A DNA stretch of 64,000 nt from positions 992,001 to 1,056,000 of the forward strand of contig NZ_CP034910.1 in assembly GCF_008932245.1 (NCBI RefSeq), read 5' to 3'. Source of the stretch: Sinorhizobium alkalisoli (GTDB lineage: Bacteria > Pseudomonadota > Alphaproteobacteria > Rhizobiales > Rhizobiaceae). A program made the translations under genes and the position numbers. Below, in pieces: positions 8,580 to 17,931 of this stretch (its first letter is position 1; each line of letters begins with the position of its first letter). The notes beneath the pieces are model-generated. The model had not been told where the DNA came from. It searched no databases and saw only the letters and a list, made by a program, of their open reading frames with translations.

Positions 8580-9302
8580 TCATTCCTCCGGCGTCAGTGC
8601 CGTGAAACTAGCCTCCTGTGCGAACAATACCGCCTGCATCCGCGTCTGGACGCCGAGTTTGCGCATAATCGCGGTGACATGCGCTTTCACCGTGGTTTCG
8701 GCGATGGAAAGCTCATAGGCGATCTGCTTGTTCATCAGGCCGGCGCAGACGAGCTGCAGGATCTTCGCCTGTTGGCGCGTCAGCAGCCCCAGCCGGGCAA
8801 TTGCTTCGTCCGACAAGGAAGGGCTGCCCGGCTCCAACGCCATCTGGGGGGCATAGATTTCGCCTCGAGAAATCGCTGCGAAGGCGGCACGAAACTCGTC
8901 TCGAACCGCATGCTTCGGCACGAAGCCGTTGATCCCCGCCTTGAGCAAGGCCCGGATGATCTTCAATTCGTCCAGCGACGAGACAACGACGATCGGGACC
9001 CCGGGAACCGCCTGTCTCAGCCGGACGACGCCGTCAAGTCCATTGACGTCCGGCAGATTGAGATCGAGCACCACGACATCCGGCGGTGTATCGCCGTCCA
9101 GCCGTGCAAGGGCGGCGTCCAGCGTCCCCACGGAATCGATGGATCCGATGCCGACAAGACCGGTCAATGTCATCGCTAGGGCATCGCAGAACAAGGGGTG
9201 ATCGTCCACGATCAGCGCCGATCGCAACTCGACCGGTTTGAGTAGAGGTGGCACCGCCAGGTTCGGACGCGGTGTATGGAAGGAATTGCGGATGATGATC
9301 AT
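8580..9302 (-). CDS. LuxR-type response regulator (ErbR/AgmR-like)
   Basis: A 240-residue two-component regulator. The receiver domain has acidic residues in VDDHPLF and the phospho-acceptor aspartate in VVLDLNLPDVNG. The C-terminal LuxR/GerE helix-turn-helix is at LTRQQAKILQLVCAGLMNKQ and continues through ETTVKAHVTAIMRKLGV. It resembles ErbR/AgmR, which in Pseudomonas activates ethanol dehydrogenase and PQQ genes. Here it lies between the dehydrogenase and the FIST-kinase pair on the same strand. It probably binds the AGGTCGTATT elements found at 457-508 and 11234-11319 (inference). Confidence 0.88.
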   Translation of the reverse strand: MIIIRNSFHTPRPNLAVPPLLKPVELRSALIVDDHPLFCDALAMTLTGLVGIGSIDSVGTLDAALARLDGDTPPDVVVLDLNLPDVNGLDGVVRLRQAVPGVPIVVVSSLDELKIIRALLKAGINGFVPKHAVRDEFRAAFAAISRGEIYAPQMALEPGSPSLSDEAIARLGLLTRQQAKILQLVCAGLMNKQIAYELSIAETTVKAHVTAIMRKLGVQTRMQAVLFAQEASFTALTPEE

Positions 9303-9377
9303 GTGCGAGCGCTCCGCATTATTCTGCCGTAGTCACGGCGTTCGAGGGCCGGGCTGCCAAAGCCCGACCCCTTGTGC

Positions 9378-11144
9378 CTATTGTGCCAAAGCCAACTGTT
9401 TTGGCAAACGGAAGGTCCACACCATGCCACCCTGGTTGAGGTAATTGACCTTCTTGGCGACTTCGCCGCCCCAGAGCGGAACGGCACCGCCCCAGCCGGA
9501 AATGACCGACACATATTGCTCTCCGTCCTGTTCCCAGGTGATGGGCTGGCCGACGATCCCGGAACCGGTTTGGAAAGTCCAGAGGACCTCGCCGGTCTCA
9601 TCGTCGAGAGCCTTGAATTCACCCTCGGGCGTCCCGACGAAGACAAGCCCGCCCGCCGTTGCCATCACCCCGCCCCAGAGCGGAGCGCTATTCTTGTATT
9701 CCCACTTGACCTCGCCGCTGTTGGGATCGATCGCTTTCAGCGAGCCTATATAGTCCTCGAAAAGCGGCTTGATGGTGAAGCCGGCACCGAGATAGGCCGC
9801 GCCCTTCTTATAGGAGATCGGCTCGTTCCAGATGTCCATGCCCCATTCGTTTGAGGGCACATAGAAGAGCTCGGTCTTCTGGCTATAGGCCATCGGCATC
9901 CAGTTCTTGCCACCGAGGAACGACGGTACCGCGAAAACCTGCTGTCCCTTGCCACCGTCGGCCGCCGCGGTAGGATCGCCGGGACGGTTTTCTTCCACAT
10001 AGATCGGGCGACCGTTCTTATCGATGCCCTTGGCCCAGGTTATGTTCTTAACGAAAGGATAGGCGGCGACGAACTTCCCGTCCTCGCGATCGAGAATGTA
10101 GAAGAAGCCGTTTCGGTCGGCGGTTGCGAACCGCTTCTTGCCATCCCTGGAGATGAAGGGAACAACCTCATTGACGCCGTCGAAGTCCCATCCTTCGCGG
10201 GGCGTTGTCTGGAAGTGCCACTTGATCTCGCCATTCTCGGGATTGATGCCGAGTCGACTTGCGGCGTAGAGGTTGTCGCCGTTGTTGCCCTCGACCGGCT
10301 TGCCGGCGCCACGCAGGTGGCTGTTCCAGGGGGCGGGGTTGCCGGCGCCGAAGACAAGCGTGTCGGTATCGGCGTCGTAGGAGCCACCGAGCCAGGTGGC
10401 ACCGCCCCCGGTCTTCCACAGGTCGCCGGGCCAAGTCGCGTTCAACGTCCCGGTCATGGTGCTTTCCTTGCCCTTGTAGGTGCCCATGTGCCCTTCTATG
10501 ACGGGCCGAGTCCAGACAAGCTCGCCGTTCTTGGTGTCGCGCGCCTGCACCTCGCCGACGACGCCGAACTCGCCGCCGGAATTGCCGGTGATTACCAGGC
10601 CGTTCACGATCAGCGGCGCGGCGGTGTAGCTGTAGCCCTCCTTGTAATTGGCGATCTTCTTGTTCCAGACCACATCGCCCGTCTTGCGGTTCAGTGCGAC
10701 GAGGCGGGCGTCGAGTGTTCCGAAGTAGATATTGTCGCCATAGATCGCGGCACCGCGGTTCACCACGTCACAGCAGGGCAGGATGCCTTCCGGCAGGCGG
10801 GCATCGAACTGCCAGAGCTCCTTGCCGGTCTTGATATCGATGGCGAAAAGGCGGCTGTAGGAGGCCGTGATATACATGATCCCGTCGTAGACAATCGGCT
10901 GGCTTTCCTGCCCCCGCTGCTTTTCGCCGCCGAGGCTGAATGCCCAGGCGGGCACAAGGTTCTTGACGTTGTTCTTGTTGAGCGTCTCGAGCGGGGAGAA
11001 GCGCTGCAGACCCCTCCCCATGCCGTTTGTCAGTACATCGCCGACCGTAGTGGCGTCCTTGGCGAGGTCTTCCTCCGTCACCTCCGCCTGGGCCAGTCCC
11101 GCCAGTGACAGGACCGTCACGGCAGTCAGCATCAATCTGTTCAT
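9378..11144 (-). CDS. PQQ-dependent alcohol dehydrogenase, lanthanide type (ExaF/PedH-like)
   Basis: A 588-residue periplasmic quinoprotein with signal peptide [20 protein letters not shown]. It has the eight-bladed propeller signatures: adjacent cysteines in [15 protein letters not shown] (the redox disulphide near the PQQ), the tryptophan-docking repeats, and GAGNPAPWN. The catalytic aspartate in WDFDGVNE is residue 320. A second aspartate follows at 322, the position that marks lanthanide-dependent enzymes (XoxF, ExaF, PedH) and is not acidic in calcium enzymes such as MxaF. The sequence is closer to the ethanol dehydrogenase branch than to methanol dehydrogenase. Electrons probably go to the PedF-like cytochrome at the left edge. 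PQQ genes lie upstream on the other strand. Confidence 0.9.
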   Translation of the reverse strand: MNRLMLTAVTVLSLAGLAQAEVTEEDLAKDATTVGDVLTNGMGRGLQRFSPLETLNKNNVKNLVPAWAFSLGGEKQRGQESQPIVYDGIMYITASYSRLFAIDIKTGKELWQFDARLPEGILPCCDVVNRGAAIYGDNIYFGTLDARLVALNRKTGDVVWNKKIANYKEGYSYTAAPLIVNGLVITGNSGGEFGVVGEVQARDTKNGELVWTRPVIEGHMGTYKGKESTMTGTLNATWPGDLWKTGGGATWLGGSYDADTDTLVFGAGNPAPWNSHLRGAGKPVEGNNGDNLYAASRLGINPENGEIKWHFQTTPREGWDFDGVNEVVPFISRDGKKRFATADRNGFFYILDREDGKFVAAYPFVKNITWAKGIDKNGRPIYVEENRPGDPTAAADGGKGQQVFAVPSFLGGKNWMPMAYSQKTELFYVPSNEWGMDIWNEPISYKKGAAYLGAGFTIKPLFEDYIGSLKAIDPNSGEVKWEYKNSAPLWGGVMATAGGLVFVGTPEGEFKALDDETGEVLWTFQTGSGIVGQPITWEQDGEQYVSVISGWGGAVPLWGGEVAKKVNYLNQGGMVWTFRLPKQLALAQ

Positions 11145-11741
11145 ATTGATCTCCTTCCCTCACAATGGTCGCGTGAGGCGCAACCGTCTAGCGGCACTGA
11201 TCATCCTCCTGCGACAAAGCTACGGGCTATTGCACCTTGGTCGTAGTGTCGGCGACCTCGCAGCTCCGCGCGTTACCCGCGGCAGGCCCGATGTCGATTG
11301 TCCGTAGGTCGTATTGCGGAGATCTGCGTGGTCGTTACCATTTGCTTACGGAAGGGGAGGTTCCGTGATGTTCGTCAGACCGATCTCAGAAGGCGACCAG
11401 CCAAGAGCTTTCATTTACCGCTTCAGGTGAGGAGCGCGTTAAAGCGCTGAAATGACGCTCTGCGATCGGCAACTTTCGCCGGGAATATTCCGGAGAAGCG
11501 GGCGGATGCGCGAAGTCCTCACGGGCTCCGTCGGTGCACGCCCTCAGGCGGCGCAGGAAACGATTTGCAAAAAGTCCAGCGATAGCGCGGTCGCCGGGCC
11601 TGCCGGTGCAGCAAACAGCCGTTCCGGCTCTTCACCCGAGCAGAGCTCTTACGGGCAAGCTCGTCTCGTGTTCGACCGGCCGCGAGCGCGCATGTGGATA
11701 CCGGATCGAGCACACCAACTGGTCATGGCAGAGGAGAAAAC
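11145..11741. other. Intergenic region between the divergent dehydrogenase and pqq genes
   Basis: About 600 bases without a convincing gene. It holds the promoters of the dehydrogenase (minus) and of pqqA (plus). The two regulator-like half-sites are described separately. AGGAGAAAAC just before 11742 is the pqqA ribosome binding site. Confidence 0.6.
11234..11319. promoter_or_regulatory. Two half-sites related to the 457-508 inverted repeat
   Basis: ACCTTGGTCGTAGTGTCGG (11234-11252) and TAGGTCGTATTGCGG (11305-11319) match the arm ACCTAGGTCGTATTCCGC in 12 of 14 bases and in the 11-base core TAGGTCGTATT respectively. They lie 90-175 bp upstream of the dehydrogenase start in the same orientation, spaced about 70 bp. 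A shared regulator is inferred. Confidence 0.5.
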
Positions 11742-11837
11742 ATGTCCTGGCATAAACCGAAATTCATCGACGTAAGCTGCGCTATGGAAATCAACCGCTA
11801 CGTTCCCGCAGACGGGGACGAGCCGGTCCTTTTTTGA
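11742..11837 (+). CDS. pqqA: PqqA, PQQ precursor peptide (31 residues)
   Basis: This short gene encodes the ribosomal precursor whose glutamate and tyrosine side chains become PQQ. The peptide starts MSWHKPKF and contains the invariant E-x-x-x-Y as MEINRY, with Glu16 and Tyr20. The length of 31 fits rhizobial PqqA. An AGGAGAAAAC ribosome binding site precedes the ATG. pqqB follows after a short gap, so it is the first gene of pqqABCDE. PqqE cross-links the Glu and Tyr with PqqD acting as carrier. Confidence 0.93.
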   Translation: MSWHKPKFIDVSCAMEINRYVPADGDEPVLF

Positions 11838-11881
11838 CACGCCGCCCTACGATGGTCGGCTCACAGTACGGAGGTGCTCCG

Positions 11882-12793
11882 GTGGCAGAGACGTCCGATC
11901 TTCGTATCATCGTTCTGGGGGCCGCCGCTGGCGGCGGCCTTCCGCAGTGGAATTGCGGCTGCCTGAACTGCACGCTGGCGCGTGATCCGGGCTCCGGCCT
12001 CAAGTCGCAAAGCCAATCATCGCTGGCCGTCAGCCGCGATGGCGAAGCCTGGGCGGTCTTCAATGCCTCGCCCGACATCCGCCAGCAGATTGAGCACAAT
12101 CGTTCGTTGCAGCCGCGCCGCCTGCGCCACAGTCCGATCGAGAGCGTGGTGCTGACCAACGGCGACATCGATCATCTGGCCGGACTGCTGGTCCTCAGGG
12201 AAAAGCAGCCGTTCATGCTGTTTTCCACCGGTTCGGTCGGCGAAATCATCGCCGAAAATCCGGTCTTCGGCGTGCTCGATCCGGACCTGGTTGCACGGCG
12301 GAGCGTCGCGATCGAGGAAGTTTTCTTTCCACTTCCCGACCTCGAGGCGCGGTTCTTTTCCGTTCCCGGCAAGGTGCCGCTGTTTCTCGAGGACGACGAA
12401 CCGGATCTCAACGTCGAGGGCGAAAATACCGTCGGGGTCGAGCTCAGAGCTGGCAGCAAGCGCGTTTATTATATCCCGGGCTGCGGCCTGATGAATTCCG
12501 GTCTCGGCGGGCGCCTCGCGGGTGCCGACGCGCTGTTCTTCGACGGCACGCTCTTTACTGACCGTGAGATGATTGCGACCGGCACGGGGCGCAAGACGGG
12601 CCGTCGCATGGGCCACATGCCGATCGCCGGCGAGGGCGGCAGCCTCGACGCATTGGACGGCCTGAACATTCGCCGAAAGATCTATGTCCACATCAACAAC
12701 ACGAACCCGATCTGGCGGCCTGGCCCCGAGCGCACCACGGTGGAAAGCCGTGGCTTCGAAGTCGGGTTCGACGGCATGGAGGTCAGCCTGTGA
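11882..12793 (+). CDS. pqqB: PqqB, PQQ biosynthesis hydroxylase of the metallo-beta-lactamase fold
   Basis: A 303-residue cytoplasmic protein. The metal-binding motif of the beta-lactamase fold is TNGDIDHLAGLL, and the family signature VLGAAAGGGLPQWNCGCLNC lies at the N-terminus. PqqB is an iron-dependent hydroxylase that acts on the excised Glu-Tyr product. The GTG at 11882 is chosen because GGAGG at 11870-11874 is well placed. Upstream in-frame starts would overlap pqqA and add residues absent from the family. Its stop overlaps pqqC (GTGA). Confidence 0.95.
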   Translation: MAETSDLRIIVLGAAAGGGLPQWNCGCLNCTLARDPGSGLKSQSQSSLAVSRDGEAWAVFNASPDIRQQIEHNRSLQPRRLRHSPIESVVLTNGDIDHLAGLLVLREKQPFMLFSTGSVGEIIAENPVFGVLDPDLVARRSVAIEEVFFPLPDLEARFFSVPGKVPLFLEDDEPDLNVEGENTVGVELRAGSKRVYYIPGCGLMNSGLGGRLAGADALFFDGTLFTDREMIATGTGRKTGRRMGHMPIAGEGGSLDALDGLNIRRKIYVHINNTNPIWRPGPERTTVESRGFEVGFDGMEVSL

Positions 12794-13560
12794 CGACGGC
12801 AACTGACAAGCAAGCTTTTCACGCTCGCCTTTTGGCGATCGGGGAGGAACGCTATCACGACAAGCATCCTTTCCACGCGATGCTCCACGGCGGCCGCGCA
12901 ACGATGACGCAGGTCCGCGCCTGGGTGATCAACCGCTACTATTACCAGAGCCGCATTCCGATGAAGGACGCGGCCTTTCTGTCGCGCTGCGACGACTCGG
13001 ACCTGCGCCGGGCCTGGCGTTCCCGGATTGAAGACCACGACGGCGGTATCGACGGGGGCGGCGGCATCCGCCGTTGGCTGCGTCTCGCGGAAGCGGTCGG
13101 ACTCGACCCGGCCCATGTCGCTTCGACGCGGGGCGTCCTGCCTGCGACCCGATTTGCCGTCGACGCCTATGTGTCGTTCGTGCGGGAGAAGCCGCTACTC
13201 GAGGCGGTGGCCTCATCACTCACGGAGCTTTTTGCGCCCAAAATCCATTCGGAGCGCATTGCAGGGTTGCTGGCGCACTATGCGTTCGCAGACCAGGCGG
13301 CGCTCGCTTACTTCCGCCAAAGACTGGCGGAGGCGCCGCGCGACGTCGAATTCGGCCTTGCTTATGTGCTCGATCACGCCGACACGGTTGAAAAGCAGGA
13401 TGCCGCCGCCGCGGCGCTGACCTTCAAGACCGACGTTCTGTGGTCGCAGCTCGACGCGCTTTATTCCGCCTATGTGACGCCCGGGCTGATCCCGCCGGGC
13501 GGCTGGGACGGCGAGCAAGGTGTCGTCGTTAACCCGACGGCGCGGGAGGCAGCTGAATGA
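12790..13560 (+). CDS. pqqC: PqqC, pyrroloquinoline-quinone synthase
   Basis: A 256-residue oxidase that performs the final ring closure and eight-electron oxidation to PQQ without a metal cofactor. The all-helical haem-oxygenase-like fold is suggested by YHDKHPFHAMLHGG and by AWVINRYYYQSRIPMKD, which contain conserved active-site residues. The GTG start overlaps the pqqB stop (GTGA), and the stop overlaps pqqD (ATGA), indicating tight coupling. The length is normal for the family. Confidence 0.96.
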   Translation: MTTATDKQAFHARLLAIGEERYHDKHPFHAMLHGGRATMTQVRAWVINRYYYQSRIPMKDAAFLSRCDDSDLRRAWRSRIEDHDGGIDGGGGIRRWLRLAEAVGLDPAHVASTRGVLPATRFAVDAYVSFVREKPLLEAVASSLTELFAPKIHSERIAGLLAHYAFADQAALAYFRQRLAEAPRDVEFGLAYVLDHADTVEKQDAAAAALTFKTDVLWSQLDALYSAYVTPGLIPPGGWDGEQGVVVNPTAREAAE

Positions 13561-13868
13561 GCGCCGATGCGGCGATGACTTCAGGGGCGGGGATTTCAGG
13601 GACGAGCGTCGTCAGACTGGCCCGCGGCGTGCGCCTGCACGAGGATCCGGTTCGCGGCCAGGCGGTGCTGTTGGCCCCGGAGCGGGCGATGGCGCTCGAC
13701 GATATTGCCGTTGCCATCGTCGAGGCGCTCGACGGCCAGCGCAGCCTCGACCGGATCGTCGACAATTTTGCCCAAAAGTTCGACGCCCCGGCCGCCGATA
13801 TCGCCGCCGACGTCAGGGCTTTCGTCGAGGAACTCGCCAATCGCCGCCTGCTGGAGATCGTCGCATGA
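13557..13868 (+). CDS. pqqD: PqqD, peptide chaperone for PqqA
   Basis: A 103-residue protein that binds PqqA and presents it to PqqE. Family features include VRLARGVRLHEDPVRGQAVL, LLAPERAMALD and a C-terminal winged-helix-like stretch. The start overlaps pqqC and the stop overlaps pqqE by four bases each. It is separate from pqqE here, not fused as in some methylotrophs. Confidence 0.95.
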   Translation: MSADAAMTSGAGISGTSVVRLARGVRLHEDPVRGQAVLLAPERAMALDDIAVAIVEALDGQRSLDRIVDNFAQKFDAPAADIAADVRAFVEELANRRLLEIVA

Positions 13869-14989
13869 GCAGCGCCATCGCCGCCACAAACCATGCCGGC
13901 GCCGCTGTCGCGCGCGTGCCGCCGCCGATGGCGATGCTGGCGGAGCTGACGCATCGCTGTCCGTTGGCCTGCCCCTATTGCTCCAACCCGATCGCCCTGA
14001 CACCGGGGGACGAAGAACTGTCGACCGAAGAATGGATCAACGTCTTCAGCCAGGCGGCCGCTCTCGGCGTGCTGCATCTGCACCTGTCCGGCGGCGAGCC
14101 GGCGGCGCGGCGCGATCTCGTCGACCTGACGCGGGCGGCGGTTTCGCTCGGGCTTTACAGCAATCTGATCACCTCGGGCGTCGGTTTGACGGAGGGGAGG
14201 ATCAACGACCTGGCCGATGCCGGTCTCGACCACGTTCAGTTGTCGATCCAGGGTGTTTCCTCCGAAGGCGCCGACCGGATCGCCGGCTACAAGGGCGGTT
14301 ATGAGCGAAAGATGGCCGTTGCAAACTGGATCGCGGCCACCGGCATTCCGCTGACGGTCAACGCCGTCTGCCACCGGCAGAACATGGGCGAGATCGACGC
14401 CATGATCGCGCTGGCGATCCGGCTTGGGGCGCGCCGCATCGAGATCGCGACGGTGCAGTTTCACGGCTGGGCCGAGCGCAACAAGGCGGCGCTGCTGCCG
14501 ACGCGCGAACAGGTCGAGCACGCGACGCGCACCGTCGCTGCAGCCCGGGAGAAATATCAGGGCATCCTGGTGATCGACTATGTACCGGCCGATTATTATT
14601 CCCAATACCCGAAGGCTTGCATGGGTGGCTGGGGCCGCGTCGGCCTCAATATCACCCCGTCCGGCCGAGTGCTTCCGTGCCACGCGGCCGAAACGATCCC
14701 GGGCCTCACCTTCAAGACCATCCGCGACGACACGCTTTCTGAGATCTGGTACGCGAGCGACGCCTTCAACGCCTATCGGGGCGAGGCCTGGATGCCGGAG
14801 CTCTGCCGCAGCTGCGAGCGCAAACAGATCGACTTCGGCGGCTGCCGTTGCCAGGCGATGGCGCTTGCTGGCGATGCGCGCGCAACCGATCCGGTTTGCA
14901 TCCGATCGCCGCTGCGCGACCGCTTGACGCGGGAAACGGACCGGCTTTCGGCGATGTCATCGGCCACTTTGAGCTACCGCGGACGGTAG
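13865..14989 (+). CDS. pqqE: PqqE, radical SAM/SPASM PqqA cross-linking enzyme
   Basis: A 374-residue radical SAM enzyme that forms the carbon-carbon bond between Glu and Tyr of PqqA. The cluster motif CPLACPYC lies near residue 34, followed by the SAM-binding HLSGGEPAAR. The C-terminal SPASM domain has many cysteines (CMGGW, LPCHAAE, CRSCERK, GGCRCQ). The ATG at 13865 is chosen because it overlaps pqqD (ATGA) and gives the normal length. An open frame runs further upstream, but that stretch is the out-of-frame pqqC/pqqD coding sequence. It is the last gene of the pqq operon. Confidence 0.96.
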   Translation: MSSAIAATNHAGAAVARVPPPMAMLAELTHRCPLACPYCSNPIALTPGDEELSTEEWINVFSQAAALGVLHLHLSGGEPAARRDLVDLTRAAVSLGLYSNLITSGVGLTEGRINDLADAGLDHVQLSIQGVSSEGADRIAGYKGGYERKMAVANWIAATGIPLTVNAVCHRQNMGEIDAMIALAIRLGARRIEIATVQFHGWAERNKAALLPTREQVEHATRTVAAAREKYQGILVIDYVPADYYSQYPKACMGGWGRVGLNITPSGRVLPCHAAETIPGLTFKTIRDDTLSEIWYASDAFNAYRGEAWMPELCRSCERKQIDFGGCRCQAMALAGDARATDPVCIRSPLRDRLTRETDRLSAMSSATLSYRGR

Positions 14990-15137
14990 AGCCATTCAGG
15001 CCTGGTATGGGCACGTGACGCCGCCCGCAAAAGGTGCTAACCCCGTCGTCAAACCAAGTGAACATAAGCTCCTTTGGAGGAGCCGCGGCTGCATCGTCGC
15101 TCGCCGATCTTTGAGCATTCAAAGCAGCGGAACCCGG

Positions 15138-15790
15138 TGAATTGTGCCACCGTTGCCCAGCAGATCGTCCCCATGGCTGCGGCGCTTGCCTAGCCCGAGC
15201 GGCGCGGTGTGGCAATTGGTACGGTCATGGCCGGCGTCCTTTCCGGCATCCTGCTCAGCCGCACTGTGTCCGGCTTCGTCGGTGAGCATTTGAGCTGGCG
15301 CGACATGTTCTGGGTCAGCGCGCCACTCGCGCTGGTCGGCGCGGCCATGATGTATATGGCTCTGCCGGACCTCGGTGCCGTCGGCGTGCTTGCCGCGCCC
15401 CTGGCTGGGACGATGACGCCGATGAGAAGTCCTGGTATCGAGGCCCAGAAGCCGAGCACTGCCCACGCGAACAGTGTCAGCGCAGCCCCCAGCCCCACGC
15501 CCGAATGGGGGCCACGCCGATCGGCTATCGTTCTCGATGTCGGCATTCAGGTCGCCCTGATTGCCAATCAGCACATTATCTACGCGCTCGATCCGCAGGC
15601 CCGCAGCCGCATCAACACTATCTTCATGACGAGCATGTTTCTTGGCGCCGCGGCTGGATCGGCGCTAGCCGTGGCTCTATGGAGCTACGACGCCTGGAGC
15701 GGCGTCAGCCTGCTTAGCTTTGCTCTCGCTTCGATCGCGCTCGCCATCAGGCTCCGCCGGCGCGACTTCGGCGCTCACCGTTTCCCCTGA
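15138..15790 (+). pseudogene. Decayed MFS transporter with stop codon, deletion and internal inversion
   Basis: The plus strand reads NCATVAQQIVPMAAALA, then a TAG near 15190, then PERRGVAIGTVMAGVLSGIL and onward, typical of the middle of a sugar-efflux type MFS carrier. After ALPDLG a large part of the transporter is missing, resuming at VGVLAAPLAG. The next stretch (about 15410-15531) makes sense only on the minus strand, where it reads AALTLFAWAVLGFWASIPG and LLIGVIV. The plus frame then continues with LDVGIQVALIANQHIIYAL. The 5' end is absent. The gene is therefore dead, although a 193-codon open frame runs through it. Confidence 0.75.
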
Positions 15791-16592
15791 TGGCCCGGGC
15801 TTCGCGAGATGGGGGTGCGCTCCCTGCTTCTCGCCGGGCTGGCGGTTCAAATACAGGTGACTGTCCGTTCGGAAACACCGGGGCAGGAGGCTCGTTTTTG
15901 CGATGAATCGATTGGCTGCAATGCCGTACCTGCGCTTGTTCCGAAATTCCGTAAAGGGTCAAAAGGCAGCCGTTCTTCACGAGTCCCGTGCATGGCTGGT
16001 GCGAGGATGTTCACGTTCTGAGTCAAGAAGATGGTGTAACGGGCGGAACCCGGCCCGCCAGGTTTGAAGGGCCGGTGGTCGTCACTCACAATGATGGTGT
16101 CGCGGAGTCAGGAGTGGCCTGCTCCACATTCTATTGGGTCGATCCAATCCACAAACATCCAGGCTACTGATCGTCTATTCCGCCTTCTCGGCCGGTGTTG
16201 TCGCCGGAATCTGGAATTGTCTTTCTTGGTCCGTCATAACGCTTCTGATCGCTCTTTGCATTCTAACCGTCGTCCTTACGGCGGGCCGTTGGCTGGTATG
16301 CCAAGGTCTGATCGCCTGGGGCTACTGTTTTGTGGCTCGATCAAGAACCTCGCGACCGGGCTGCCTACGGCTGGCATTCTTTTCGATTCTGCCGAAATAG
16401 CCATTATTATACTCCCATTGATGCTATTTCATTTGATTCAGCTGTTGGTGCTGGCCGTCGCTTCCCAGCGCAACACGGCTTGCATCCAAACAGCGCAGCT
16501 CATAGCGTGAAGAGGAAGATCATGCTGGAGCTCGACACACTTGGGTCTGCGGGTTTAGCGTCTCGGCCCGATGCATAAAGAGGAGGGTTCTT
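15791..16592 (+). other. Gene-poor stretch with a possible decayed membrane-protein gene
   Basis: No intact gene is convincing. Between about 16160 and 16330 one frame reads a hydrophobic run containing GVVAGIWNCLSWSVITLLIA and GLIAWGYCFVA. Around 16390-16480 another frame reads AEIAIIILPLMLFHLIQLLV. This suggests a small membrane protein broken by a frameshift. AGGAGGG at 16581-16587 is the ribosome binding site of the next gene. Confidence 0.3.
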
Positions 16593-17453
16593 TTGCGCTA
16601 TATTCGTCCTAGTTCAATCGAAGATGCCGTTGCTCTCTTGGCGGAAGCGGCAGGCAAGGCAGCCGTTCTGGGCGGCGGAAGTGATCTGCTCGTGAGAATG
16701 AAGGGGGGCTTCATCGAACCCGAGCTCATCATCGACATCAAAGCTATAGACGTCCTGAGACACATAACTGAAAGCGAGGATGGCTTCGTCATCGGCGCTG
16801 CGGTGCCTTGCGCGGTCCTCGGCGAGAATGCAGCGCTCCGGCGGGCGTGGCCCGGCGTATTGGAAGGGGCCAATCTCATCGGTTCCAAGCAAGTGCAGGG
16901 GCGTTGCACCATCGTCGGAAATCTCTGCAACGCATCGCCTGCGGCCGACAGCGTGCCCGCGCTGGTGACTGCCGGTGCAAAGGCTCTGATCAGGGGGCCG
17001 GCCGGCTCCCGCACAATCGCTGTCGAAATGGTGCCGGTCGGGCCGGGCAAGACGTCGCTTGCGCCCGGCGAGATCATCGAGGCCATTCTGCTCGACAAGC
17101 GCCAGCCGCGTTCGGGCGACGCCTATCAACGGTTCACCCCACGCACCGAGATGGATATTGCCGTCGTCAGTGCCGCGGTGAATCTCACTCTTGATGATCA
17201 GGGCGTCATCCAGTCGGCGCGCGTCGCGCTTGGCGCGGCGGCGCCGACGGTGTTTCTGGTCAAGGAAGCGGCCGAAATCCTCACTGGTTCCCGCGTCGAC
17301 GACAAGACGCTTGACCGCCTGGCCGCGGCCTGTTCAGGCGCCTGTCGTCCCATAGACGACAAGCGAGGCACTGTAGAATTCCGAAGGAAAGTCGCGGGAG
17401 TGCTGGCCAAGCGGGTCGCGCTGGCCGCCTATCAGCGTGCAGGACAGAAATGA
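16593..17453 (+). CDS. Molybdenum hydroxylase FAD-binding (medium) subunit
   Basis: A 286-residue subunit of the xanthine dehydrogenase/CO dehydrogenase family that carries FAD between the iron-sulphur subunit and the acceptor. The FAD-binding motifs are AAVLGGGSDLLVRMK near residue 25 and the region around TIVGNLCNASPAAD. The TTG start at 16593 has a strong AGGAGGG five bases upstream. The stop overlaps the small subunit (ATGA). It forms a complex with the next two products. Confidence 0.9.
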   Translation: MRYIRPSSIEDAVALLAEAAGKAAVLGGGSDLLVRMKGGFIEPELIIDIKAIDVLRHITESEDGFVIGAAVPCAVLGENAALRRAWPGVLEGANLIGSKQVQGRCTIVGNLCNASPAADSVPALVTAGAKALIRGPAGSRTIAVEMVPVGPGKTSLAPGEIIEAILLDKRQPRSGDAYQRFTPRTEMDIAVVSAAVNLTLDDQGVIQSARVALGAAAPTVFLVKEAAEILTGSRVDDKTLDRLAAACSGACRPIDDKRGTVEFRRKVAGVLAKRVALAAYQRAGQK

Positions 17454-17929
17454 TGGCAGGCATAGCGGTTTCAACGAACATCAATGGCGACAACGCCGAG
17501 TTTCTCTGCCACGCCGACGAGACGCTGCTTGACGTGTTGCGTGATCGCCTCGGGCTCATGGGAGCGAAAGAAGGCTGCGGCACGGGTGACTGCGGCGCCT
17601 GCAGCATCATTCTCGACGATCGCCTGGTCTGCTCCTGTCTCGTGCTTGGGGCAGAGGCGGACGGCCGGCGCATCGAAACCGTCGAGGGCATGGCACAGGG
17701 TGACCAGCTTCATCCGCTGCAACAAAAGTTTCTCGAGCATGCCGCCTTGCAATGTGGCATCTGCACACCCGGCTTCCTCATTGCCGCAAAGGATCTGCTG
17801 GCGAAGAATCCGGATCCGACCGAAGAGGAAATACGCTTCGGTCTTGCCGGAAATCTGTGTCGTTGCACCGGCTACGACAAGATCGTGCGCGCCGTTCAGG
17901 ACGCAGCAGGCGTGATGAGAGGAGCTTGA
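17450..17929 (+). CDS. Molybdenum hydroxylase [2Fe-2S] (small) subunit
   Basis: A 159-residue subunit carrying two [2Fe-2S] clusters. The plant-type ferredoxin cysteines are in [12 protein letters not shown] and the later VCSC. The second cluster motif is CGICTPGF with CRCTGYD near the C-terminus. The ATG overlaps the end of the medium subunit. Length and motif order are standard for CoxS/HcrC-type subunits. Confidence 0.93.
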   Translation: MMAGIAVSTNINGDNAEFLCHADETLLDVLRDRLGLMGAKEGCGTGDCGACSIILDDRLVCSCLVLGAEADGRRIETVEGMAQGDQLHPLQQKFLEHAALQCGICTPGFLIAAKDLLAKNPDPTEEEIRFGLAGNLCRCTGYDKIVRAVQDAAGVMRGA

Positions 17930-17931
17930 CC

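Noticed and set aside
16064..16510. A 148-codon plus-strand frame before the molybdenum hydroxylase
   Set aside because: Only its end is hydrophobic; the rest is incoherent. It is better explained as part of a decayed gene read in mixed frames.
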